From Paramecium sonneborni (lineage: Eukaryota; Ciliophora; Oligohymenophorea; Peniculida; Parameciidae): 64,000 bases of DNA. Position 1 is the first letter of the stretch, and the number at the start of each line of letters is the position of its first letter. Below the pieces are notes generated by a model that saw only the letters and a program-made list of their open reading frames with translations, had not been told where the DNA came from and did not search any database. This document shows, in pieces, positions 37,726 through 52,676 of the stretch. The translations under genes and the position numbers were made by a program. Where the stretch lies: the NCBI GenBank assembly GCA_905182985.1, contig CAJJDN010000108.1, forward strand, positions 46,649-110,648. The letters are read 5' to 3'.

Positions 37726-39090
37726 ATGGCTAAGTTTACAAATAAACCAAAAGGTCGTACAAGTAAGAGATTAGCTCTAAATAAAAAATATAAAATAGAA
37801 AAGAAGGTGAAGTAACATCATAAAAAGCTTAAAAAGGAAGCTAGAAAGATGAGTGCCTTAGGATAAATCAAGAAAAGTATAAATGAATATTAATGAAATT
37901 ATAGCATCATCTAAGGAAATAGGGATTCCAAATATGTATCCATTTAAAAAAAATGTGATTGAAACTTTGAAGAGAAAGAAGGATTAAGAAGAATAAGAGA
38001 AAAAAATATAAAAATTATAAGCAAAAGAGGAGATTGATTTGAATTTGGCAGAAGTGAAATCAAATCTATATGAATCCAAAGCACCAGTAGTTGAAGAGGA
38101 ATAAATTTAATAGGAGAATATTGCTTAATTAACAAAAGAGCATAAGAAATATATAACATAGGTAAAAAAAGTAGTGGAAGTAATTTATTTATTTATATTA
38201 TATAAAGGCTGCAGATATAATTTTAATAATATTGGATGCTAGAGATCCTATGGCATGTAGATGTAAACATTTAGAGAGAGAAATTGTTGGTATGCCAGGA
38301 GAAAAGAAGATTATATTGGTATTGAATAAAATAGATTTGGTTCCAGCAGGAAATGCAGATGAATGGTTAGCTCATTTAAGAAGAGAATTTGCAACTGTTC
38401 TTTTTAAAGCTAATACCTAATAATAATAATCAAATTTGTCTTCAGCATCAATATACAAGAAAACTTTATCCTAAAGATAAGATTTAGCTGATGATTTGAC
38501 TTCTTCATCTAAAGCAATTGGAGCAGATAAATTATTAGAATTAATAAAAAATTATTCAAAAAATGATGGAGTGAAAAGTAGTGTTACAGTTGGTGTTATT
38601 GGTTATCCAAATGTTGGAAAGAGTTCTGTTATTAACAGTCTTAAGAGAAGTAAGGCTTGTGCTGTTTCTTCTACTCCAGGATTTACAAAAGGACTTTAAG
38701 AAGTTGTTATAGACAATTAAGTTAAAATTATTGATTGTCCAGGTGTTGTTTTTGATTCTGAAAATAAGGATAGTACTCTTTTAAGAAATATAATTAAAGT
38801 AGAAATTTATATATATACAATATATATAGATTGAATAAATAGAAGATCCAAGAGAACCTATTGGAGAAATATTAAAAAAGGTTTCTAAAAATGAGTTACT
38901 CTTACTGTACAAGATTTAAACTTTTAATAATGTTAATGAATTCTTGTGTTAAGTAGCTTTGGCAAGAGGAAAATTATAAAAAGGAGGGATTCCAGATTTA
39001 GAATGTGCAGCTAGAATTGTATTATAGGATTGGAACTAAGGTAAGATTAAATATTTTACTATACCTCCCAATTAAATTGAATAAGAATGA
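37726..39090 (+). CDS. GNL3: Nucleostemin/GNL3-type nucleolar GTPase
   Basis: A 425-residue, circularly permuted GTPase with three introns (28, 28 and 31 nt). The basic N-terminus MAKFTNKPKGRTSKRL and KHHKKLKKEARK-type lysine clusters match the nucleolar GN3L N-domain. G-motifs come in permuted order: DARDPMACRC, G4 LVLNKIDLVP, G1 GYPNVGKSSV, G2 STPGFTKG, G3 IDCPGVVF. The C-terminal RNA-binding end reads LARGKLQKGGIPDLECAAR and GKIKYFTIPP, as in GNL3L/Nug1. Motifs are intact. Known role: 60S ribosomal subunit assembly in the nucleolus. It lies head-to-tail 31 bp behind NPL4, too short for a normal independent promoter plus UTRs in most genomes but usual in Paramecium. Confidence 0.92.
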
Positions 39091-39142
39091 CTTATTTATT
39101 TGTTTGTTTCATAAAAAAAATTAATAAAGCTTTAGTTGATAT

Positions 39143-39652
39143 ATGGGATCTGTTTGTATAAATGCATCATCTAATAATAATAAGGATATTATACATTACC
39201 CAATTGTTAAAAAGCAGTTGAAAATGTCACCTAATAAATAATGTGTTTTCGAGAAACCATTGATTCATTCTGAATTACTTGAAGATACTCAAGATCTAAG
39301 TTAATTGGAGAGCATTCTAGAAGATATAGATTTAAATAAAAAGATTATTGATGATAAAATAACAAATGAACAAATAACAATTAAATAAGAAAGATTAGAG
39401 TAGGTAAGAATAAAAGAAATTGTGGAGATGGTTACTCAAAACATTAATAGAGTTATAACATAAACAAGAGTTAAATTAGACTTAAAAGAAGAAACATCAG
39501 TAATAATGAGGATGAAATAAGGAATTTTAAAAACAAGAAATAAATCTCAATCATAGAAATCAGTTAATAGAATAAAAGAAATAAAAAGATAAAAGAAAGT
39601 TACTTTTGGTTCTCATATTGAAAAATAAAAAATAAATAAATTGTTAATATGA
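39143..39652 (+). CDS. Small charged coiled-coil protein, unknown
   Basis: A frame of 169 residues beginning MGSVCINASSNNNKD, with Gly2 permitting N-myristoylation. The body is a highly charged helix (LEDTQDLSQLESILEDIDLNKK, then KQERLEQVRIKEIVEMV) followed by a Lys/Arg-rich tail (RNKSQSQKSVNRIKEIKRQKK). No domain recognised. A 24-nt GT...AG stretch inside the helix would be in frame, so a short intron cannot be excluded. It ends 50 bp from the convergent dynein gene. Confidence 0.5.
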
Positions 39653-39702
39653 AAGTGAGTAATTTAAATTAATATTAATACTTAACACTATAAAATATTG
39701 AA

Positions 39703-42700
39703 TCAATCATCAGTTTAACATAGCATAGCCACTCCTCTTTTAACCCAATGATATGGATGATGATCAGGTGAAATAGGTAAATAGATAGAAATAACAAAGT
39801 TAGTTGAATGACCTGTTGTTGAAAGAGTACCAGCTCTTCTGGATGTCTTATATACTGGGCATTCATAAACCTATACTTATATTCTTTTTATATTACTGAT
39901 AAATCAGCCTCCCAATCCTTCTTTTCTTCACTTGGTAACAACCATAAATAAGGTACCTTGTATTATAATATTTTTGGTAAACTTTCATTTAAACATCTAT
40001 TTTCCTCATCCCATCTAGCACCATCTAAGAAAAGACCATAAATGTAACATCCATCATCTGGAGGTTTTGTAAGATCATATTCTTAAGATGAAGGAGGAAT
40101 CACTATAAATTCAAATGACAATGTATCTATTGGTATTTAGTACTATAATTTTATTAAGAATATTTGATACCTTTCGAGCGAAATTCTATAAGGTTCCAGT
40201 CAAAAAAGATTAAGTAAAGAAGAATCCAGATACCCAAAATGTTGGTGGAGCTCCATTATCTATCCACAATTACATAAAATTCAATCTATCAATAAAATCA
40301 TTTATCCATGATCCTAATGGTTTAAGTGAAGGATAAGCCACTTTATGCCATACATCTGGAACTTAATTATCAAAAACCTTATTAAAAACTTATTCAAGAT
40401 CTGAACTCATTACTACCAAACCATCTATTGCCTTACCCAAATCTATAAGAGATGATGTAACTGCTGCCAATAATTTATTGAATCTAATTAATTCTTATTA
40501 CAATACTGTATTCATACTTTAATTGTATTGAACAGGATGTTTACGAGCAGCCTCAAATACATTAAATTATTTTGGCAATTTTTATAAAATTTATTTGCAC
40601 TTTTCTTTTATTAAATCTTCTGCAGATGCACCAGCACCTCCAGTTGATCTTGGTAATAATGATAAAATTGTTGATGTTATAAAATTTGTTTCAATCATTG
40701 CTGATGAAATCTCTGCGTTATCATGTAATCCAAATACTTCAGTTTAATCATTCAATGGTAGATTTCTTATATATTCTTTGTAATCTTCCAATATTCCATT
40801 TGGAGGTACATAATATATTCCACTTGGACTTAATTTATGTTTATCAATCTATAAAACATCAGTTGTGTAGAATTATTTTAGAAGAATAGCAATTAATCTT
40901 CTATCTTTTGGATCTGTAACTCTACCTCCATAATTAGCTTCAGCTACCATATAATTAAGAGCTTCCCATGGAATATCTTCAAAAGTATCTAGGAAATTCT
41001 TCAATTGAGAAACAGAGATAGCTAGATCTGCTGATGTAAATTCATAAGGTATATTCCATCCAAGAGGTCCATATTTTCTACGTTCTAAACAAACTGCATG
41101 GAAGAAATTTAATCCGAAAAACAATTTTTTCCATTCAACTGGTTTTTTGCATAATTCAAAATTCTTGGCATCAATAGATGAAAAGTTTCTCAACATATTA
41201 TTTTTAAGACCTCTTGGAGGTTCATAAGTCATTTTAATTCCTCTCATTAATAGAGTAACTGGAAATACATTTGAAGGCATTGAAGTTAACCAAATTCTAA
41301 AATCAGTATTTACTTCTTATGGTGGTTTAGCACATATTTCTTATTCATGTATTCTTTCTAATTCAGGCATAAATGATGGTGCAAGATGACAATTTTATAA
41401 TAAAACCCATTTTCCTTCTTTAACAGCACCTTTAATAGCATTAGTAGCAATTTCACCTTAACCTTATCCTAATGAGAGAGTGATAAAATTTTATCTAAAT
41501 CCTAAACGATCAGCTAATGCTGATATTTCTAGACGAGGATCAGCACCAGGAGACAAAATAAATATTAAAGGAGTATAAGCATCTGCATCTTTGTATGCAT
41601 ATTCAAGATTAAAAGGAGGTGGATCCATAAATTATTTACCCATTTCTGTAATAATAAGATTTTAAGTAGCATTAGCAAATTTATCAGGACGTATGATACG
41701 TAAAACAATTAATTTTTAAAATGCAGATAATTATGAATGCCAAGGTTCTGGTAATTATTAAGTTTATGGTTCACTACTATCATATATTTCTTACCAATCA
41801 ATTAAATTTTTAGAAAATGATTCTGGAAATCCTTTGAAAAATGGTAGAGTATCTGCTGCTTCTGTTACTAAACACCACATCTTTTTAGATACCCATTCTT
41901 GTTATGGTTATGGATATGTTGGATCTGTATAAGTACCACCAACCATTGTAAAACGTATTTCTTATGGAGTAATCTTACCTTCACTCTACATAACTTTCAT
42001 TGTCATTAAAAATGAAAATATTAATTTATCCTTCTCTAATAATGATCTACAAATACTCTCATAAAGAGATATCTAAAATTTATCAATAATATTTTTGCTT
42101 CTATTCTCTTTTCCTTAAATTGACTCTCTTATTGCTCTTTCAAAAAGTATGATATAAAACTCCAAAGACCATTAATAAGTAGGCTCAATTAATGAAAGAT
42201 CCAAAACTACAAAGTATAAATTTGCTACTCTCTTTGCAACTTCCTTATAGAAATTACGAATTTAATTAAATTATTCTCTATCTTATTCTTGTTTCTTCAA
42301 CTTATCTTATATAGTAATAGATTCAGCCTTGGATCTTTACAAAGTATCAATGAGTACTTCATCATCCAATAAATTGCCTTTTGATTCTTATAATAGTTAC
42401 AATATATTATCTTCTGTCATCTTTTATTTATTCTTATTTTCAAAGAATTCTTTTATATTTCTCTATCTTTATTCATCTTTAGCTGGTTCTTCAATCTTAA
42501 CTACAATATTCAACATCTAATCTTCTAAACCTTCTTAAGTAACTTAGAAATTCAACATTGTAACCTTAACACAAATTTCAGGTGGATAATGAGGTCTGGC
42601 CAATTTTGTAGTCATGTAAAATTTGAAATCTCTCGAATAATCTATCATTTTATCTCCAAATTTCAATTTATAAGCTGAACCCTATTTAATAATCTTTTAT

Positions 42701-45700
42701 TATAAAATAGATTCAAAAATAGCATCGATGCTTTCACCCACATTCTCTAATAAAACACTCTAACCAAACTATAAAGCACTTTCCAATGTCTTCGATAATA
42801 CATTTTAAGATTACGTGGGTCTTACAATAACTAATTATGAAGATTCCATGTGTTTAACCCAAGTATTAGCTTATGTTTAAGGATCTATCATTAAAGACCA
42901 TCTTGTTGAATTCTTAAGAATGATTGCATTATCAATAGAGAAAGAATCATTAGGCAATTTTTACACATTAGTCCATTGTCCCATAGTGATTGGATCACAC
43001 AATATCTTTTATAATGAATAATCTGGATCAAATTCAATATGTAATTTTTCTAATAAAGTTTACCATATTTTAATTGTATCATCTCTATAAGCTATAGGAA
43101 ATGCTCCTAAGTATGCCACAATCCCAGAAGATAATATACAATCACCAACAATTGTTTTAGAATCAACTCTATAATCAGCAGCTTTCTTTTTCCAACTCTC
43201 TTTTTCTCCTCCTAATTCAGTAATTAATTTTTCTGCTCTACTCAATTAGATCTTACACTTATTAACCTTAGCCTCTAAATCTTCTTTTTCCTATTTGGCT
43301 TTATTATAATCAGCTTCTAATTTAGCCAACATATCAAGTACTTCTTACAAAGCTTCTTGTTTCACTCTCAAAGTTTCTTCAGCCTCTTTTAATTTTGATT
43401 CTGCTTCTAACAATTATTATCTCTTCGGATCTACAACCAATAAAGCATCATATGTTTCAACAACAGCACGAACCCATAAACTCAAATTACCTGCTGCAAC
43501 AGATGCATTAAATACCTTATCTTTCTAGAATAAAGGATTTTATGAAAAAGCTTTTAGTTTATTGATTTTAGCTTAAGGAATCTATCTAATAGAATCATCT
43601 CTAAAATCCTTAATTCTTTTTATCAACTTATCATTCAATAAATTCTTTTTAGAATACTCCCAAAAATCTTATACTTTTTCCATCGAACCAGGTTCCTTTG
43701 GTTTCCATGGCACATTTTAATCTTCCTAAAAAATGTAACATAAACCTTCCATAACAATAGCAGCAGAAGGAGGAGGCTTAGGAAATGATTTCAATTAAAC
43801 CATGTCATTCTTATCAATCTTTTCTAAAGCTTCAGCAGCTTGAGCCAATATAGGCAATACTTTATCAAGATCGTTTTAACAATCATTTCTCAAAGCATTT
43901 GCTGCATCTCTTTAAACATTACAATCCTTCTCCTCTTGTTGACAAACTTACTTTCTTGCATCAGCCTCTTTTTATTTCTTTTACAAATTAATCAACATTA
44001 TACTATTATCTTTAGTTGCTTATTCTAATTTGGGCTACAAATCCTCTAATTCTTTTTACATTTTACTAACTTCACTCTCTGTAATAATAATTTTATCAAC
44101 ACCTGCTTCATAACGAGATATCATTTTAGACATATTTTGATCTCTATCTGATTTGAGTCTCTTAAATGTATTAAGCAATTCTAAATATGATGTTGGTGTA
44201 ACATAATAATATCTTCTTAATTCATTATAATATTTTTTAGTTAGATCAGATACTCTCATTTACATATCAACTGCTATATCAACCAAACCTTATCTTAATT
44301 TATTGTCAGTTATGTTCATATCTCTTGTAAAAACAGCATCTGCAGTTGATCTAAGTGCTTCTTCTGGCCATGGTAAAAACCAATCAATAGTTGTACAATT
44401 GACTAATGCAGGAAAAGTACGTAATCTTCTTCTAAATGCTTCTCCAACTGGAGACATACAAATTACAAGATGTAAATTCTTTTTACATTATTTAACAAAA
44501 TAACCATATTTCTCATTTGGAGTTCCAGAAGTATAACTACTCATTTCTTCTATAATCTTGCTCTTCTCTTCAGGAGGGAATAAATTAGGCACCTCTCCAT
44601 TATTCAATATATTACAAATATCTTCAACCATTGATTCCTTAATAATCTAAGTATCTGAATACATAAACACAAATTCCTTCTAATCTATTCCTCCCATTTT
44701 CATTACCTTCTACAATTCTTCTATCCAATTCCTTGAATCTACTTGCAAGGTTTCATTTTGAAATGCTATGAATGAAGCCAATTAAGCCAAACTCTTTCTA
44801 CCTGAACCTCCTACACCAACCAATAAAGCATGGCCAAATGTTGTATTAACAACACGTACTATTTTTAATACATGTTATATTGCATTCATAAATAACACTA
44901 ACTCCATTCTATTACTTGTGTATTAAGAATTATATTCATTCAATTATTCCTAACATACTTTCTTCAATGTCTCTCTATCTGTTAATTCACAATAGATATC
45001 TGTCATTGGTCTCTTTGTTCTATCATCATCAGGATATAGAGTAGGAACAAATGAAGCCCATAAGAGAGGTTCTATTTATACTAATTGTTTCCAATCTCTC
45101 TTAAAATGTTTCAATGTAGTTTCTTTTAGAATCTTATCAAAAGTTCCTTAATCATCTTCATTAATCAATCTATCCTAAAATACTCGTTGACATTCATGTG
45201 CCCATAATTTTATGAAATCATTCTCATCTCTAAATGATTTTATTGTTCCTTTTGAAATACCTTAGAATACTTTACTAATATCTCTAAGATTATAGATATA
45301 ATGAGATTTAGCTGGAGTTGGTAAAAGCTCTTTGCATGTTTGAATCAATTAATAAATATCTAAAGTGGCATTAACTGTTTAATCCCTAAGATTAGTTATA
45401 GATTTTATAAATGGATTTGTCTATCTTGCATAATACCATTCCAACACATTTTAAAATATTCTTTATAATGAATCTCCCTCAAAAGGTTCTACATACAATA
45501 ACACATAATGTCTTAAATATCTCATACTAACTACATTTCTTCCTCCTGTTGGCGGTAACATACTTGCAATAAAAGTTATTCCCTAAAGAAACTTTGGTTC
45601 CTTAGTTTCTAAATCGTACCAACCTCCAGTATCCATCCACTATCTTAATAATTCTATTGGAGGTTATGCTCCGTACTTCTCTTTAGCTGGCATATTCAAA

Positions 45701-48700
45701 TCATCAATGAATATCACTATATACTTCTTTCCTTCCTCTGGTCCAAAGTAACCTTTTCTTCTTCTTGAATTTACTTTGGCTTCTATTGTCTTTTAAACTT
45801 AATTCACTAATGTTTGACCAGAAAAAGCAGTTATCAAATTTGAATATTCTTAATTAAAATAGTTTTTATTTATTTCACTTACAATATTGGATGTCTTTCC
45901 AGTACCAGTTGGTCCAGATACTAAAAGATGTATCTTATTTCTGACACACAGATGCAAGAAATAATTATTTCTAATAGAATCACTAGTAGGTATTAGTAAA
46001 TCATGATATTCACATCCTTTTGGAATGACAAATGGAGGTTGTGTTTAAGTCCAAATAATAAAATTATTCTTGGCTCTATCATAAACCATATCAAATAGAT
46101 TAGCTTTTTCAGGTAATTTAGCATTGATGTTTATTGGTAAAAACTTGTATTATAATTGTAAATTAAAGGTTTCAAGTACATTTTCAGCTGAAATCAATTT
46201 AATTAAGAATTGATTAAATTATTTCCTACAGACTTCATCAATTGCTGCTCCAAAACTCCAAACACAAGAAAAGAGTATAGCTTTAGAAACAACATCCTTG
46301 ATTTCATTATGATTGATTTATTTTTGAGAAGCCTTTTCATCCATATCAGTCCATTCTTGTAGATAAGTTTAGAGAATGAGTAACATATTTTTAACTAGAG
46401 TCATTTCACTCTTATAGATGGGAAATTTACCATTTTTCCTCATCCATTCTTAACTACAATCAATAATAACTCTAAGGAGGTCATCTAAATAATTATGTTC
46501 AATGAATTTTTCAGGAATAGTTTGTATATATGATTTAACTAAAGCATACCATCCAATCTATTGTGTTTCTAAAAAGACCATACCACATCTACTAACAGTA
46601 GCAGGAGATGCAACAGCTAAATCTTCTACTTCAAACATCATAGTCATCCAATTAGTCATTTTTATAATTTCACCAGATGTTAGACATAATTTCTTATTAT
46701 CATCCAATACAGTGTTCATATTTTCAATCCAAACAGCATCAACAGGACCATCAAATACAACCCATTTTCTTTCTTCAACCTCTGCATCTTATGCACATTA
46801 TCTCATAATGATAGCAATGACACCATCAGTCCATGACTTTGTATCAGGATCTAATTTACCATATAATTGATCTGAAGTTATTGATTTTGGATTAAGCTTA
46901 AGCACAGCCACACTTACAAATTATTATACTTTATTTAATGATGTCATAGCTTTAGCTAAACATTCTAGTACTTTAGATTTACCAGCAAATGCTTATCCAA
47001 CTATCATAAGACCATGTCTAACATTAATGGTATCAAATAATTGAATACATTTTTCAATAAAACCCTTCTCAGCTTGAATATTAATTTCTTGGGATGTGTT
47101 TTTGAGTGCAGTTTCCAATGCTCCATAATCTTATTCAGGTAATTTGATTCCTGGAAAAAGATCTGAAGTAATTGAATTGAATAGAGGTACATCATTAATT
47201 GTGAATTTTGGAATGTTGACATCCATCAGTGCTCTTAAACATATGATATCCTCAATATCATTCATAACTCTCTTTAAATTACCTGCAGCTGTCAAGATAG
47301 CTTTTAAGGCTCTCATACCGAAATCATAATGATCTTAGGATGAGAGCTATTCAGATGATAATCTTAAAGAGGCTACAATTTTACGAGCTAAGTTGTTTGC
47401 ATCTTAAAATCCAACAGATGCTAGGTAAATTTCTGAAATTAATGCATAATCTGGAACCATCATAGCACATGGTCTAAATAGAGCTTTTAAGTTATCAGGT
47501 AAATCAGATCTTCCAGCATAACCTGGATTCATAGTAATATTGATGGCACAAGAAGGAATCAATTTAATTAAAGTACCTTCAAATTCAAATTCTGGTCTTT
47601 TTTATCTGATAGCATCTTAAATTGTTAAAACTTATTAAGCAATAACAGAAAGCACTTCTAAATCAATACGATTAAACTCATCAAAACAACACCAAGCTCC
47701 TGAACTTGCTAAACCTTTAAAGAATTTACTCATAGCTAAATAATTTAAACCATCAGAACAATTAAATACAACACATTAAACTGCTAATGCTTTTGCTAAA
47801 TCCTTAACAGTTTCAGTTTTACCTGTTCCTGCTGGTCCTTCTGGTGCTCCTCCATATTATAAATGGAATGCTCCCATTAATGTACGATAACATCTATCAG
47901 TTAAAGGTGTAATGACCAATCTCATACTATTACCTAAATACTCATATCCATAAAGTAAATCAGCATTGATCATTTTCACATTACATTTCATTAATTGTTC
48001 TGTCCAATAATATCTTAATTAAGCCATCCATTAAAAATTATTTATATCATTGCAACCAATTTTTACTAATTATCTAATAACATCTCTAGCATGTACATCT
48101 AAAACCACTAAAGCACCTAATGTTAATCTCTCTAAAGGTGATAAATCTTATCTCACTAAATCTACAATATCTCTTAATTCATTAATCAATTATGATAAAA
48201 ATCCTGATAATCCTCCTTATTAATTTTCTTTGTCATTTATAGATGCTTCACTACCTCTTGTCCATCTTATCATATTAACTGCCAATACTATTTAAGCAGG
48301 CCATTTTCTTACCCAAACTACTCTCTTTGTATCATTATCCAAATGTGATGCTTTCATAATCTTTCTTAAAGTATCAATCATAACTGATTCAATTTCACAT
48401 AACCATTTTTCTACATTTCCCTTCTTTTCACCTTCATTTACATTTATTCCTTTTGAAAACTATACTTTCTCCTTCTCTGCTGATATCATTGCCACTACTT
48501 CCTATCCATTTATAAATTCCAACAAATTAATTGCTTCAAAACATTTATTAATATGTTTCTATACTGTTTCTGGATCCTTTGTTTAAGCCAATATTTCTAA
48601 TAATTCTTCATCTGATAAAAAATAAAATCTAGGAAATGAATTACGTTTTGTCTCTAAATATTCACTTAAAGATTTCTAAATCTAATCTAATGCCTTATTA

Positions 48701-51700
48701 TCTTAATCAAATTCATTTTTCATCTTATCACTTTCTACTCCTTCCCAAAGATTAGGTTCTTTACTAAATTATTCCATTACTGCTCTCCAATGAAAATCAA
48801 CCTTTTAAAATTTCAATGTTTCTTATGGCATCTTCTTCTTAATATCATCTGATGTAAAAATAGGTTCCAAATACATCCAACCACGTTAACATTTTATCCA
48901 TCCATCTAATGTATCCTATATTAACACTATTTTCTATTCCAAAGCTTATGCTTTATGTAAAACAGCCTTAATTTATGGTTATGCTTTCAACATCAATAAA
49001 ATATTGAATTAATCATCAAAACATTAAATAACTTCCTCTAATGATTTTAATACAAATGTTCCTGTCTTTTTATATGGAATCATTTCCACCTTCTAATCTT
49101 TCAACTTCTCTTATATTGAATTTAAATTCTTCTCTATTTACCATTACTTTTCAGCTTTTCTTGATACTTCTTCTATATCATTTCTATAATTCATTAATCC
49201 ATGAGATACTAAGGCATCTAATGATAAATCATCATTTGTCTCCTAATCTACAATTCCAACTATCTTCCATATATCCTTCCACATATTCAATTTAGTCTTC
49301 ATTGCCTCAGTTGTTAATAATTCAATTAACCATAATCTTTCTTTAAATTCATCCACTTAACCTTTCAATTTACGTGCAACCTCTACTGCCACATCATCTT
49401 ATGCATCAGAAAAAGACTTTATTAATAAATTTGCATTCCTTTAATTTGTTCTTACTTTATTATCTATTTCAGTAAAATTCAATTTCAAAAATGATCCTGT
49501 ACACCAATCACTTCTATCATACTCAAATTCTATTGCATTAGTCCATAAATTATAATAAATTGTGAAATCCTTTATCAATTAATTTAAATCTTCATAAACT
49601 GATGGTTATTATTTAAACAATAACTCTCTCTCATTAAATGATTCCACTTTTTTTAAAGCATGCTAAAAACGATCATTTAATGACACAACATCATTTGCAA
49701 AATCTTTTACTCTTGAATAATCATCAAATTTCTATACAGTTGAAAACAGTTCTGTTAATTCTTTCAATTCTCCTTAAAACTTGTCTTTCTCATTATCTAA
49801 ATTTTCCATAAACTTCTATTCTTACAAATTAGCCTTTCTTTAACCTTCTATAACATGATTCTTAATTTCTGAAGGACAACTATATAAATTCCAAAATCCT
49901 TCAAAATCTTATTCTGGAAAATTATAATTCATATCTTCAAACATTGTTAAATAATCATAAATACAATCTATTTCATACTTCTTTTTCGCCAAATTTACTT
50001 CATGTTCTGCTATGTATGTTTTTAATTCTATTAATTCAGCCTCATTTTTTGGTTGTTTAATTAATCTTTCACTCATATCACTATATTCCTAACGCAAACG
50101 AAGAATATTATTTTTTACTATAACTGAACATTATTCTAAAATATTTTTAATAAAGTCATCCGCTCTTTCTTTTAATTTTTTTTTTCCTTCTATTGTACTT
50201 ATTTAAAAAAATTATTCATTCTTTTAATCCAAACATGAACTTCCTATTTAAAATTTTGCATTTTTAAAATCAGATAATTTTTTTGATATTTTATCTCTAT
50301 CCAATTAAGTTATAATTGGTTATTTAGAAACATCTCCAAAAAGACTCTTTAAGACACTCTGAACTGATTTTTCTAATAAAAAACTAAATTCTCTATATTT
50401 TTGTAACATTTCATATGGCTTCCTATAACCAATTTCAAGATATTCCTTGACCTTATCTTTAGCCCATTTGATCCACATTTAATCTTAATCATTTTCTATT
50501 TCATAAGCTCTCAATCTTCCTTTTACCTCTTTCTTTCTATCAATATCAACTAATGGAACCAAATCTTTTTCTAATCTATTAAATGAATTCACAGATTCTA
50601 ATAAAAGATCAATAGGTTTTAACAAAGCTTATTAGATTGATAAAAAATTAGGTGAGAAATTAATTCCACTATTAGTATCTTCTTCTATAAAAGATGTTTC
50701 CTCTTATTTACTTTTTTTTTCATTCCTTTTACTCTTCTTGAAATTAAGATTAACTTCAAGTTTCAATATCAATAATGGATATTCATTAATTTTCCACTAT
50801 TCTCCTTCTTTAGGACTAGTGAATTTCTTAAGAAAATCAATCCAAGATTAACAATTCTATTTAACAACATTTTCTCTAATATAATAGCTAAACATATAGT
50901 CAATTCTAATAAGTAATTTTTATAATTCACTATCCAAATAGTCATCAGTTTCAGTCTAATAAAATCGATATTTTTATTTTAATTTATCTTAGATATTTCC
51001 AACAATAGTGCTTCTCCATTATACTTATAGAGTTTATCTTCCTTCAATATGATGCTACTTTTGCTCACTTTCAAATTTAGACAATTCCATTGGTAATGAT
51101 GGATGATTAAGCATTACATTTAATAGCGGAAAATTCTAATATAACTAAGATCGAAGTGTTAAAGCATTCAAAGTATTTACTACAATAGTTAATTTAGAAT
51201 AATGTAATTAAGATATATTCTATCTAATTGTAGCAAAAGTCCAATTATCCTAAACTTTCACTTATTTTAATATTTATTATCCAGAAGATTCAAAACTTAT
51301 AATTTTAGTATCCTTTCCAAATTATTTAGTTAATCCATAATAAGGTTTTTTTATTTATTCAAATCTATTTTTGATTCTTAATTATATCCACTTGATATCA
51401 TTTCTATTGATTTCCATATCCTTAAGAATTGAACTTTTTTTCATTAACATTATATATTCTTTTTAAACTTACTTTACTAAATCTTTTTTGAGCACTTCAA
51501 GATTTGATGTTTATTTTCTTCTTATTTCTGGATCTGTTATTATTAATAATTTTGATTCATCTTTAAGTGTTTCAATCAATGGGTATCCTGGAGCTAACTT
51601 ACTTGGATCTTCTTTAATAAGATATGGTAATTCTCTAAATGCTGTATATTCTTCAATCTTTTTCTACATTTCAAGTGATAAAGTTGATGTCATCGAATCA

Positions 51701-52676
51701 GGAAAAGAATCTACATATTTTTAAAATCGTAATTCATCATCTGCATTTTTCTATCTTTATTTACACAATTCAACTCTTTATTCAAATTTAATTGGATCTT
51801 CTTAATAAAATTATAATGACAATCTGCCTATTCGTTTAATTTTATTTGATCTTAATATTTTCACTTCGAATTTACCATTCTCAAAACCTAACACTTCTAC
51901 ATCTGTCCATATGTATTTATCTGTTTAATCAAACATTGGACATTTTGCATGTGGAGGATTACTTTTTTTACATATTTCTACCCATTCTTAAGGAGTTCTT
52001 TCTTCATCCCAACAATCATATTCTTTTAATTTTTTATTAGTCATTCTACCTCCATAAGAAAAGTTTCTATTTTTTGGAATCTCTTCTGGTTATGAATCAT
52101 TTTCATCTAAATTATTCAATTCAATTTATTACACATCTAAAATTCTGTAAATTCTTCTCCAAGTGTTCCACGTACTCCTACATCAAAATTACTTCCTTAA
52201 TTTATAAAGCTTGGAATAAAATTTGATCGTTTCGAATTGAAATCTGGTTTCAAATCAAAATCAAATTTTAAACTTGATGCTGGAGATGCATATTAAATTA
52301 AAGAATTGTTTCTTACATGACCTTACATATATGGCACTTAACTCTTCAACTATCTTGATCTAATGGAAACCTGTTAAATTAATTTTTTAAGAAAATACTC
52401 TCTTTCTTGTAACCACCTAAGAATGAATAAGAGAGTTCTCTATTACTAATGAATTATCACGATCATTCAATAGATTCATTACTAATTTCCTTTATATATT
52501 CAATACTCTCTATACCTTGGATCTTAAGTATCAGTTTCCATTTTTATTCTTTCCTCCACTTCTCGATGTTCCTTCAGAGCTGACTCATAATCTATTGATG
52601 GCTTATATATTTTTTAAATTGGACCTATCATATTTTTATAACATGTACCTAAAGTCCTTTTGCCCTTTGTATTCAT
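39703..52676 (-). CDS. Axonemal inner-arm dynein heavy chain (DNAH3/7/12 type)
   Basis: About 13 kb, roughly 4100-4300 codons, the size of single-headed inner-arm heavy chains. The N-terminus is [16 protein letters not shown], and the first intron is 52490-52515. Four P-loops are readable on the minus strand: AAA1 GPAGTGKT (47815-47838), AAA2 GQAFAGKS (about 46975-46998), AAA3 GPTGTGKT (45895-45918), AAA4 GVGGSGRKS (about 44796-44820). The stalk coiled coil and microtubule-binding tip lie around 42900-44300. The motor end has [16 protein letters not shown] and the C-terminus reads [12 protein letters not shown]...[12 protein letters not shown]. That C-terminal ending is the DNAH7/3/12 signature, and it needs TAA read as Gln. 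It powers ciliary beating, inside the axoneme. I followed both ends, the P-loops and several internal stretches but not every intron. Confidence 0.93.

Noticed and set aside
40873..41280. Separate 135-residue minus-strand gene
   Set aside because: It is an internal stretch of the dynein heavy chain that happens to lack TAA/TAG codons.
46502..46870. 122-residue plus-strand ORF
   Set aside because: Antisense shadow of the dynein AAA2 region.
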